This document shows, in pieces, positions 1-6,388 of a stretch of DNA of 19,982 nt. Position 1 is the first letter of the stretch. Each line of letters opens with the position of its first letter. A program made the position numbers and the translations under genes. Origin of the DNA: CAZKMM01 sp964553915 (GTDB taxonomy: Bacteria; RBG-13-61-14; DRUE01); the NCBI GenBank assembly GCA_964553915.1, contig CAZKMM010000033.1:1-19982 (forward strand). Direction: 5' to 3'. The notes under the pieces are model-generated. The model saw only the letters and a list, made by a program, of their open reading frames with translations. It searched no databases and had not been told where the DNA came from.

Positions 1-135
1 TACTACATTGAAGCTCGCTACCCCAATGCCCTGCAAATGGCTCCTGCTAAATTCTTTGACCAAAATGATGCCCAAGAAGCAATGCACCTTGCCCAAAAGA
101 CTCTGGAAAAAATCAAAGAAAAAATCCCAATTTGA
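1..135 (+). CDS. HEPN-domain protein, C-terminal end (5' truncated by window)
   Basis: Reading frame 1 is open from the first base to a TGA at 133-135, giving 44 residues. The peptide starts YYIEARYPNA, continues with an APAKFFDQNDAQEAM stretch and ends in an amphipathic helix (LAQKTLEKIKEKI). This resembles the C-terminus of HEPN-domain proteins: a YxxxRYP motif, a short loop, then 'F(Y/F)xxxDAxEAxxxAxxxLexvk'. In that family HEPN proteins often pair with MNT nucleotidyltransferases as toxin-antitoxin or RNase modules; the catalytic Rx4-6H motif would lie upstream of the window, so activity cannot be judged. The TGA stop is embedded in the TTGACA -35 box of the next gene. The family call rests on a short C-terminal piece. 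Confidence 0.7.
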   Translation, partial: YYIEARYPNALQMAPAKFFDQNDAQEAMHLAQKTLEKIKEKIPI

Positions 136-160
136 CATTTTTTTCCCCAAGCGATAAATT
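132..160 (+). promoter_or_regulatory. Sigma-70-type promoter for the ArgA-like gene, near-leaderless
   Basis: TTGACA at 132-137 and TAAATT at 155-160 are separated by 17 nt. The expected start of transcription, about 7 nt after the -10 box, is near 167, only 2-3 nt before the ATG at 170. No Shine-Dalgarno sequence precedes that ATG, which fits a leaderless or nearly leaderless mRNA. The TGA at 133-135 inside the -35 box is the stop codon of the upstream HEPN gene. The same hexamer pair and spacing recurs at 16229-16257. Confidence 0.65.
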
Positions 161-169
161 TCAAGCCAA

Positions 170-679
170 ATGAAAAAATCTCTGAATGGTAAGGTTCGTC
201 CTGCCCGGCTGGATGAGATTGCCCAAATATATCAGGTAATTCGGGAGAATCCAGATGAAGTTCTTCCCCGTTCAATCCCGGAAATACTGCAGAATTTTGA
301 CCGGTTTTTGGTTTATGAAGAAGCCGGAGAAATCAAAGGGGTAATCAGCTGGCAGGTGCTTCCTTCCCTGGAACTGGAAGATGAACGCATTTTGGAAATT
401 GTTAGCTTCTCGGTGCGGAAAAAAGACCAAAATAAAGGCATCGGCTCCCTGCTCCTTCAGGAAATGCTGGAAAAGTTAAAGCAATACCATCCGGACCGGA
501 TTCTGGTGCTTACTTTTTATCCGGAGTTTTTCAAAAAATTTGGCTTCCGAAGGGTGAGCAAGAAAAAGCTTTATCCCAAGATTTATCTGGGCTGTTTCAA
601 ATGCACTAAATATACCTCTCCCCTTACCTGCCCCGAGGTAGCAATGGTAAAAATCCTGAAAAAGGAGGCAAAAAAATGA
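170..679 (+). CDS. GNAT N-acetyltransferase, short ArgA-like (N-acetylglutamate synthase-like)
   Basis: 169 residues, a single GNAT domain. The acetyl-CoA-binding signature is seen as Q87-N-K-G90-I-G92. The surrounding pattern is that of the short, kinase-less N-acetylglutamate synthase group: LPRS at about 32-35, FLVYEEAGEIKGV at about 46-58, an EIVSFSV strand, LTFYPEFFKKFGFRRV at about 114-129, then C142-x2-C145-x8-C154-PEVAMV at the end. In that family the enzyme acetylates glutamate with acetyl-CoA as the first step of arginine synthesis; substrate here is inferred, since no arg genes are nearby. The ATG at 170 has no Shine-Dalgarno but sits directly behind a promoter. Its TGA overlaps the ATG of the M14 peptidase gene (ATGA), so the two are likely co-translated. 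An unrelated GNAT specificity remains possible. Confidence 0.8.
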   Translation: MKKSLNGKVRPARLDEIAQIYQVIRENPDEVLPRSIPEILQNFDRFLVYEEAGEIKGVISWQVLPSLELEDERILEIVSFSVRKKDQNKGIGSLLLQEMLEKLKQYHPDRILVLTFYPEFFKKFGFRRVSKKKLYPKIYLGCFKCTKYTSPLTCPEVAMVKILKKEAKK

Positions 680-1896
680 AAAGGGTTCTGGGGATAGTTT
701 TAGCAGGCTTTTTTCTTCTCGGAATCGGACTTGTTCCAGAAAAATCTTCTGCCCGGCTCGACCCGGAAATTAAAAAATATCAAAAGGAGCTAAAGAAAAA
801 GAGAAAAGAAGAAAAGAAAAAAGAAAGGCAAGCCCGAAGAAAAGATAAAAACCGCCGGCTCCGACCCTACCACACCCTGGAGGAGCTTTATGCTCAAATG
901 GATGAGCTGGCTCAAAAATATCCTGAGCTGGTGGAGATTCAGGTTTACGGTAAGAGCGTGGAGGGAAGAGAGCTTCGGGCAGTAAAAATCTCCACTGGCG
1001 CAGGCAATAAGCCAGAGATACTTTTCTCTGCCAATATTCACGCCCAGGAGCTGGCAGGAGCAGAATTCTGTATGGCACTGCTCAAAAAACTGCTGGAAAA
1101 CTATGGCTCGGATTGTTATATCACCTATCTTCTGGACAATACAGATGTTTATGTTATCCCGGTTTTAAATCCAGATGGAAATTATAAAGCGAGCCGGATG
1201 CAGGCAAAATATGGTATCACCGGCTTTATCCGAAAAAATAAAAACAAAATTGACCTGAACCGAAATTTTCCTTATCCGCCGGATGCTCCTGACCGGCTGA
1301 AGGATTCTGCTGGCTCCAAGCATAAATGGATGCCAACTTATCGGGGACCCGAGCCCTTAAGCGAACTGGAAACCAAAGCTCTGATTAAATTTATAGAAAA
1401 ACATAACTTTATCATCTCAATGAACTACCACACCACTGGCGGAATGATTATGTATCCGCCGGGAACTTTTCCTGACCGCACCCCGGATGATGAGCTGTTT
1501 GAAAAGATGGCAAAAGAATATCAGGCGCTTCAGTTTGATAAATATAAAGTTCATCCGGAGATCGATTTATATCCCACCATCGGCGCCCTGGACGATTACA
1601 TCTATCACCGCTACGGAATCCTGCCCCTGACCATAGAAATCGGCAAAAGAGCAACCCAGCGAGCCCTTATTCCCAGAAACCACACAATTTCTCCGATTTT
1701 CTGGACCTATAATGTTTATTATCTGGAGCGAGAGATTGCCAATTTAATGCCCGGAGCACTCAACCTGATTAAATGGGCAATTAAGCTCCATCAAAATCCC
1801 CAGATGATTAAATGGAAACCACCAAAAGAAAAATGGTATGGAGAGCCAGAAGCAGGAGAACCAGTGAGCCAGGCGGAATGGAAAAAAGTCGCTTGA
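676..1896 (+). CDS. Secreted M14-family zinc carboxypeptidase with Lys/Glu-rich N-terminal linker
   Basis: 406 residues. Residues 1-27 form a Sec-type signal peptide (MKRV, hydrophobic core, SSA). Residues about 31-62 are a very basic K/E/R-rich stretch that may be a propeptide or linker. The peptidase M14 domain follows from about residue 65. Zinc ligands are H122 and E125 (NIHAQE) and H252 (NYH); substrate-binding DLNRNFP lies at 193-199; the catalytic glutamate is E321 in LTIEIG. All key residues are present, so an active exported exopeptidase releasing C-terminal residues is likely. The ATG overlaps the preceding TGA, and AAAGGAGG at 661-668 is a good ribosome site. A paralogue lies at 6386-7420 on the other strand. 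Confidence 0.92.
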   Translation: MKRVLGIVLAGFFLLGIGLVPEKSSARLDPEIKKYQKELKKKRKEEKKKERQARRKDKNRRLRPYHTLEELYAQMDELAQKYPELVEIQVYGKSVEGRELRAVKISTGAGNKPEILFSANIHAQELAGAEFCMALLKKLLENYGSDCYITYLLDNTDVYVIPVLNPDGNYKASRMQAKYGITGFIRKNKNKIDLNRNFPYPPDAPDRLKDSAGSKHKWMPTYRGPEPLSELETKALIKFIEKHNFIISMNYHTTGGMIMYPPGTFPDRTPDDELFEKMAKEYQALQFDKYKVHPEIDLYPTIGALDDYIYHRYGILPLTIEIGKRATQRALIPRNHTISPIFWTYNVYYLEREIANLMPGALNLIKWAIKLHQNPQMIKWKPPKEKWYGEPEAGEPVSQAEWKKVA

Positions 1897-1913
1897 GTGT
1901 TTGTCGCTGTTAA

Positions 1914-2528
1914 ATGAACACAGCTCCTAATTTAATTTCTGAGGTTTGCTCTGCGGTTTTAGTGGGAGGAAAGTCCCGCCGGCTGGGAAAAGAAAAATCC
2001 CTGCTCCCTCTGGGAGGAAAGCCCTTAATTGACCGGGTGCTGGAGAGCCTTTCTCAGGTTTTTGACCGGATAATTTTAGTGGGAAGGAAAAATCCTGAGC
2101 TGGAAAAAAGAGCAGAGCTGATTGAAGATATTTTCCCAGACCAGGGACCCATCTCCGGAATTTATACCGCTCTGGAATATCTTAAAAAGCCGGTTTTTAT
2201 CTGTGCCTGCGATATGCCTTTTTTAAATCCCCGGCTAATTTGCTATCAGGTTAGCTTACTGAATAATTTTGATGCGGTTGTGCCCCGCCCAAAAGGGCTT
2301 TTTGAACCGCTTCACACTATCTATACACCCGCCTGCATCAAGCCTCTAGAAGATTTGATTAAAAAGGGCAAAAGGCGTCCGGTAGAAATCTTTCCCTGCC
2401 TGCGAGTGCGAGAAATAACCGAGCAAGAACTCCTCCGCTACGACCCAAAGCTTTTATCTTTTTTTAACATCAACACTCCTGAAAATGTAAAACAAGCGGA
2501 AGAGATATTACAAAATAAAACCACTTAA
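1914..2528 (+). CDS. mobA: Molybdenum cofactor guanylyltransferase
   Basis: 204 residues, the usual MobA length. The nucleotide-binding loop is at 17-28 (VGGKSRRLGKEK) followed by LLPLGGKPL. DQGPISGI lies at about 76-83 and the metal-binding aspartate is D100 in CACDMPF. MobA transfers GMP from GTP onto Mo-molybdopterin to make the MGD cofactor in the cytoplasm. No other moa/moe genes are in the window, so this copy is split from the rest of the pathway. The ATG is preceded by an in-frame stop (TAA at 1911-1913), which fixes the upstream limit; no Shine-Dalgarno and no convincing promoter is seen, and the start is 17 nt after the peptidase stop, so it probably belongs to the same transcript. 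Confidence 0.9.
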   Translation: MNTAPNLISEVCSAVLVGGKSRRLGKEKSLLPLGGKPLIDRVLESLSQVFDRIILVGRKNPELEKRAELIEDIFPDQGPISGIYTALEYLKKPVFICACDMPFLNPRLICYQVSLLNNFDAVVPRPKGLFEPLHTIYTPACIKPLEDLIKKGKRRPVEIFPCLRVREITEQELLRYDPKLLSFFNINTPENVKQAEEILQNKTT

Positions 2529-2539
2529 TTTTAAAAATA

Positions 2540-2568
2540 TTGACAGACTTTTTCTAAAAGTTTATTGT
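2540..2568 (+). promoter_or_regulatory. Sigma-70-type promoter upstream of the 86-aa orphan
   Basis: TTGACA at 2540-2545 and TATTGT at 2563-2568 with a 17-nt spacer. Predicted transcription start is near 2575, giving a leader of about 25 nt that contains AGGAGG at 2588-2593, seven nt before the ATG at 2601. The site lies in the only gap between mobA and the next gene. Confidence 0.55.
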
Positions 2569-2600
2569 AAATCTACACTCCGAGGGCAGGAGGAGAACCA

Positions 2601-2861
2601 ATGAAGGTAAACATTTTAGTTCCCGAACCCCGGTTAAATATGTATAAATTCAGTGGAATTAGAATTCCTCAAATCGGTCCAGTTTATCTGGGCACGATTT
2701 TAAAAGTGGTTTTTCTTCCTTTAAAAATTACGCCGGTTAAATTACAAGTTTTAAAAACCTATGCCAACAAGCCCCTGGAGGAGCTGGAGCTTGCGGAATA
2801 TCTCCGGCAACTTCCTCAGTGGCTTCGGGAAAATTTTAAATTATGGAATGAAAAAGAGTGA
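2601..2861 (+). CDS. Hypothetical protein, 86 aa
   Basis: I do not recognise this family. The start is well supported: a consensus AGGAGG seven nt before the ATG and a promoter upstream. The N-terminal half is beta-like and rich in P/I/V with no clear transmembrane segment or signal peptide (MKVNILVPEPRLNMYKF, then IPQIGPVYLGTILKVVF). The C-terminal part (about 50-86) looks helical and acidic, with two conserved-looking tryptophans (QWLRENFKLWNEKE). It precedes the PaaI thioesterase gene by 26 nt and is probably co-transcribed with it. No catalytic motif is visible. Confidence 0.75.
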   Translation: MKVNILVPEPRLNMYKFSGIRIPQIGPVYLGTILKVVFLPLKITPVKLQVLKTYANKPLEELELAEYLRQLPQWLRENFKLWNEKE

Positions 2862-2887
2862 AAAATTGAAATGGAAAGGAGTGAAAA

Positions 2888-3313
2888 ATGAGCCAGGATT
2901 TCCCGGAAAAACTCAAGCAGGCAGTTAACAAGGAAAATTATGCCCGGTTTTTAAAGCTTAAACCTCTGGAGGTCAAGCCCGGCTACGCCCGGGTGGAGCT
3001 GGAGGTTAAGCAGGAGCATCTCAATATTCATAGAATTACGCACGGTGGGGTAGTTTTTTCTGTGCTGGATGAAGCATTTGAGCTTGCCAGTAATTCTCAC
3101 GGAACCAGCGCGGTGGCTCTGAGCGTGAGCATTAATTTCCTCCGCCCAACTCAAGAAGGAGAAAAAATTATCGCAGAAGCCAAAGAAATCGCCATTACCC
3201 GAAGAACCGGAAACTATCAATTTCTGGTTTATAATCAGAACGGAGAGTTAATTGCTCAGGGACAGGGACTGGTTTACCGAAAAGACCAGCCCCTGGAACT
3301 CAAAGAAACCTAA
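2888..3313 (+). CDS. PaaI-family hotdog thioesterase
   Basis: 141 residues, typical for a single hotdog domain. The family signature NIHRITHGGVVFSVLDEAFE at 46-65 contains the H52-G53-G54 turn and the acidic D61 that in PaaI-type enzymes activates water for acyl-CoA hydrolysis. The following FLRPTQEGEKIIAEAKEI and a final GQGLVYR strand complete the fold. The acyl group is not predictable; in PaaI it is a phenylacetyl-CoA pathway intermediate, but no paa genes are seen. AAAGGAG lies just before the ATG. The gene converges on the TMTC-like gene and the two stop codons overlap by four nt (3310-3313), leaving no room for a terminator. Confidence 0.9.
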   Translation: MSQDFPEKLKQAVNKENYARFLKLKPLEVKPGYARVELEVKQEHLNIHRITHGGVVFSVLDEAFELASNSHGTSAVALSVSINFLRPTQEGEKIIAEAKEIAITRRTGNYQFLVYNQNGELIAQGQGLVYRKDQPLELKET

Positions 3314-5118
3314 CCCCTGCAGGCTCTGAGCCACCAGCTCTCAAAAACCATTTTTAAAAAAGGAAATTGTCGGGAAAATCCTTTTAGCTCTGAACAGAAC
3401 TTTTCTTCTCCAAGGATTTGCCCGATTTTATCTGCCAGCCTCTGGGAACGGGGCTCAAGCTCCAGCGCCTTTTTAAAAGTTTCAATTGCTTTTTCCTTTT
3501 TCCCCTGCTTTATCTCCGCCACTCCCAGCCAGTAAAAATACCAGCAGTTTATATTACCTGCCTTCATTGCCTTTTGGAAATAGGCTTCTGCCTGAGAAAC
3601 ATCCCCTTCTCTTAAAAGAAGCAAGCCCAGATTGAAATTCGCAGGGGCATAATCCGGCATTTTTCTTATTGCCTGCCTAAACATTTCTTTTGCCTGCTGA
3701 ATTTGATTCTGCTCTGCCAGACAAACTCCCAAACCAGTATAGGCAGGAGCAGAATCAGGAAAAAGAACCAGGGTCGTGGCACAAATTCGTTCCGCCCGGA
3801 AACATTTCCTTCTCTCCACCAGAGCAGAGCAGTAATTATTCCAGGGACGAGCCAGTCCAGGAGCTTTGCTCACCGTATCTTTCCAGAGCCTCTCCCTGCT
3901 TTCCCAGACCAGATTCCGCTGATAGGTAAAACCTGCCCAGAACAAAGCAATCAGGACAAAGGAAGCACTAAGAACCCGGGAGCTTAGCTGAGATTTAAAA
4001 ATCAAAAATCCCACTCCCGCACCAAGCACTGAAAGGCTGGCTAGATAAAGCCGATGCTCACTGGCAAGAGAAATCGGTAGCGGAAGTGCCTCTACTAAAA
4101 GAGAGCCCAAATACCAGAAAATTGCCAATGATGCCAGAGGAAAACGCTTTCTCCACCTAACCGCCAGAGTAACTATGCCTCCTACGATTAAAAATCCCAG
4201 AATCATAAAAATATATCCGCCCACCGAGTCAAAAAGAAAAAATTGATGCTCCAGAGAAAGAAACTGTGGGAAAGGAAAGAGAATAAGAAGTAAATACCAG
4301 AGGAGAATGATTGGCTGAGATAAAAATCTTTCCAGCGGGCTGATGCCCAGAGATTGAAAATCCTCTAACCATTTGGAAAGCATCTCTCCCCGAAAAACAA
4401 GCACTGCTCCCAGAAAATAAAATCCGAATAAAAAAATCAGCCATTTTAAATTTGACCTAAAGCTTACCGCTCCCCGGTCAAAAACCAATATCTTATAAAC
4501 AAAAAGCATTAAAGGAAGCACCAGAGCACTTTCCTTACTCAGCAGGGAAAGAAAGCCGGAAAAACCTGCCAGAAAATAAAATATCCATTTATAGCGAGAG
4601 CGAGTTCGGGCAATATGATAAAAGTAAATGCTCCAGAGAAAAAAACCCCCAGCCAGGGCAGTGTGCCGTTGGACAATGTAAGTGATTGCCTGAGTATTCA
4701 AAGGATGAACCAGCCAGAGCAAAGCCAGAACCAGACCAGCAAAAACCGAACTTTTTTTCTCCTGATCAAATTGCCTTAATAACTCATAAAATAAAAGCCC
4801 CGCACCCAGCCCGCTGAGCAGAAGCAGAAAAAAATTAACCAGATGATATCCAAACCGCTCAAGCCCTCCAAAATAAAAATTTAATGCAAAGCTCAAATTT
4901 CCCAGAGGGCGATTATGAAGCCGGTCTTGAATGCCTGCCCGAGCCAGGCTCCTAAAATCCAGAGAGGTTATCTTGATGTAAGAATTGTTTACTATGCTCT
5001 CAAGGTCATCAAACTGAAAATCAGCCCGGAAACTGGGGAAATAACTGAAAAGAACCAAGCCCAGAATTAAAATCAGAAAAAGAGCCAAAAAGCCCCTTTC
5101 TCTTTCTCGCTCCCTCAC
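3310..5118 (-). CDS. TMTC-like polytopic membrane glycosyltransferase with C-terminal TPRs
   Basis: 602 residues from a GTG start. About ten transmembrane segments fill residues 9-400; TPR repeats fill about 425-570. Marker motifs match the GT-C fold of the PMT/TMTC type: F36-D37-D38 in the first periplasmic loop (the catalytic-acid position), NRPLGNLSFALN at 69-80, HPLNTQAITYIVQR at 138-151, SKESALVLP at 194-202 and EHRLYLA at 354-360. In eukaryotes the TMTC proteins O-mannosylate cadherins; bacterial relatives are uncharacterised, so a polyprenyl-sugar-dependent transferase acting outside the inner membrane is inference. It lies 9 nt after the OMP gene. The GTG lacks a Shine-Dalgarno and gives an odd MRERERER start; a TTG at 5088 (residue 11) preceded by AAAGGGG is an alternative. 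A TAAAAT hexamer overlaps the OMP stop, 6 nt before the GTG. Confidence 0.8.
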   Translation of the reverse strand: MRERERERGFLALFLILILGLVLFSYFPSFRADFQFDDLESIVNNSYIKITSLDFRSLARAGIQDRLHNRPLGNLSFALNFYFGGLERFGYHLVNFFLLLLSGLGAGLLFYELLRQFDQEKKSSVFAGLVLALLWLVHPLNTQAITYIVQRHTALAGGFFLWSIYFYHIARTRSRYKWIFYFLAGFSGFLSLLSKESALVLPLMLFVYKILVFDRGAVSFRSNLKWLIFLFGFYFLGAVLVFRGEMLSKWLEDFQSLGISPLERFLSQPIILLWYLLLILFPFPQFLSLEHQFFLFDSVGGYIFMILGFLIVGGIVTLAVRWRKRFPLASLAIFWYLGSLLVEALPLPISLASEHRLYLASLSVLGAGVGFLIFKSQLSSRVLSASFVLIALFWAGFTYQRNLVWESRERLWKDTVSKAPGLARPWNNYCSALVERRKCFRAERICATTLVLFPDSAPAYTGLGVCLAEQNQIQQAKEMFRQAIRKMPDYAPANFNLGLLLLREGDVSQAEAYFQKAMKAGNINCWYFYWLGVAEIKQGKKEKAIETFKKALELEPRSQRLADKIGQILGEEKFCSELKGFSRQFPFLKMVFESWWLRACRG

Positions 5119-5127
5119 ACTAATATT

Positions 5128-6267
5128 TTACGGAAATTGGGCGAGAACACGAACTGAAAGGGTCTCTATAGGTTCCAACTCCTTTTCCTGGTCTAAATCC
5201 GGCAGGTTGTGGCTCTGAAAATCCTGGCGCTGATAAGATAGTCCAAACCAAAAGCTTTCATTTGCCTGCCAGAGCAGGGAAAGTAAAAATAGATTTTCCC
5301 GGTCATCATCAAATCTTTTGCTCGGGTCAAAAAAATCATACCGCCAAACCATTGCCAGCTCCTCCTCCGGCTGAATAGTTAAAAAACCACTCCAGCCCCA
5401 GAATTCTATCTCCTCTCCTTTTATAAAATTTCTCCCGTATAACTCAAAAAACTCCCAAACTCCCTCCGGAAAATTCCCCAGTAAATATACCTCTCCTGCG
5501 GGAATCCAGCTTCTTCCCTGAAAATACTCTCCTCCCAGTTTAATCCCCTGATATTCCACCCCAGCACCTGCCTGCCAGAGCTCCTGCCAGCCCTCCTCTT
5601 CTGGCTTTCCCCTCTGAGAATAATTCCCGGCTCCATAAACTCCTAAAGAAGAAAAATGACCCGTGCCAAAAATTCCCAGCTCCCAGCGATTATAATTGGA
5701 ATCAAAAGGGGGCTCAGTTAAACCGGCTAACTTTACTCCCAGCTTTGCCTTTCCATTTCCCCATCCACCATTCACCAAAATCCCGAGCTGGCTGGAAGGA
5801 ACCAAGCCCAGCTCCTCCACCACCGGATGCGCCAGCCAGTCCCAATCCCAGAGATATCCCCTTATCCATTCCATCCAGGAAGTAAGAAAATAACCAGCCT
5901 GAAAATCCAGAAAAAAATTCTCTCCCCAGCTCCTTTCCAGATATGCCCGCTCCAGTTGAAAGTTCAGCCCCGCCTCTTCCACATCTTCTACTATAAAACT
6001 AACGGTTGCTTTAAAATTATTGTTCAGCATTCCTCTCCAGCCCAGAATCGCCCAGCCCAGCTCAAAAGCATTGTAATCAATTCGTTCCTCAGCTTCCCAG
6101 TTGTAGGGATTTTCTGAAGTGGGAGCAGAAACCAGTTGATATTTCCCCTGTGGATTTAAATATAAGTTCCAGCCCAGATTAAGCTCCCCAAAAACCTCTC
6201 CCCGAACCGAACAAATCCCACCCAGCCCCCAAATAACTATCAGCAGGCTTTTGATTGAAATTCTCAT
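5128..6267 (-). CDS. Putative outer-membrane beta-barrel protein
   Basis: 379 residues. Residues 1-23 are a signal peptide (MRISIKSLL, hydrophobic core, SVRG). The mature chain is poor in lysine and cysteine, rich in W, Y, F and G, and shows alternating hydrophobic strands with tight turns throughout, ending in an aromatic strand (TLSVRVLAQF) followed by proline, which resembles the C-terminal beta-signal of porin-like barrels. No known family is recognised; many strands start with 'WG', 'GLNF' or 'FWFGLSYQR' patterns like alginate/phosphate-porin barrels. GGAGA sits seven nt before the ATG and its own promoter lies at 6304-6332. It forms a two-gene unit with the TMTC-like gene. Confidence 0.75.
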   Translation of the reverse strand: MRISIKSLLIVIWGLGGICSVRGEVFGELNLGWNLYLNPQGKYQLVSAPTSENPYNWEAEERIDYNAFELGWAILGWRGMLNNNFKATVSFIVEDVEEAGLNFQLERAYLERSWGENFFLDFQAGYFLTSWMEWIRGYLWDWDWLAHPVVEELGLVPSSQLGILVNGGWGNGKAKLGVKLAGLTEPPFDSNYNRWELGIFGTGHFSSLGVYGAGNYSQRGKPEEEGWQELWQAGAGVEYQGIKLGGEYFQGRSWIPAGEVYLLGNFPEGVWEFFELYGRNFIKGEEIEFWGWSGFLTIQPEEELAMVWRYDFFDPSKRFDDDRENLFLLSLLWQANESFWFGLSYQRQDFQSHNLPDLDQEKELEPIETLSVRVLAQFP

Positions 6268-6303
6268 TTTAGGCTCTCCAAAACTTTTTAATTATGCCTA
6301 AAA

Positions 6304-6332
6304 ATAATAGCCCAACATCTAAAATTTGTCAA
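6304..6332 (-). promoter_or_regulatory. Sigma-70-type promoter for the OMP / TMTC-like pair
   Basis: Read on the minus strand, TTGACA (6332-6327), 17 nt, TATTAT (6309-6304). The predicted start near 6297 gives a leader of about 30 nt with a GGAGA ribosome site before the ATG at 6267. It lies in the 118-nt gap downstream of the M14 gene. Confidence 0.65.
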
Positions 6333-6366
6333 GAAAAAAATTCACCAGGTAAAAAAATCCGAAGCA

Positions 6367-6388
6367 TAAAACTTGCCTCACAGTTTTA
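6367..6388 (-). terminator. Weak hairpin at the end of the lgt-M14 unit
   Basis: A perfect 7-bp inverted repeat (TAAAACT / AGTTTTA on the minus strand) with an 8-nt loop overlaps the TAA stop of the peptidase gene. A run of seven T follows about nine nt after the stem. The stem is AT-rich and the T run is displaced, so this is at best a weak Rho-independent terminator. Confidence 0.25.

Noticed and set aside
770..1078. Long minus-strand reading frames opposite the first M14 peptidase
   Set aside because: They mirror the lysine/glutamate-rich and catalytic parts of a well-supported gene, lack ribosome sites and resemble no family.
1893..1916. TTGAGT at the end of the first M14 gene as a -35 box for mobA
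   Set aside because: A -10 box at 17 nt would fall inside the mobA coding sequence and no TATAAT-like hexamer is there.
3770..3790. TGGCAC strings (also at 8066 and 14855) as possible sigma-54 -24 boxes
   Set aside because: None has a GC dinucleotide -12 element at the needed distance, and all are inside genes.
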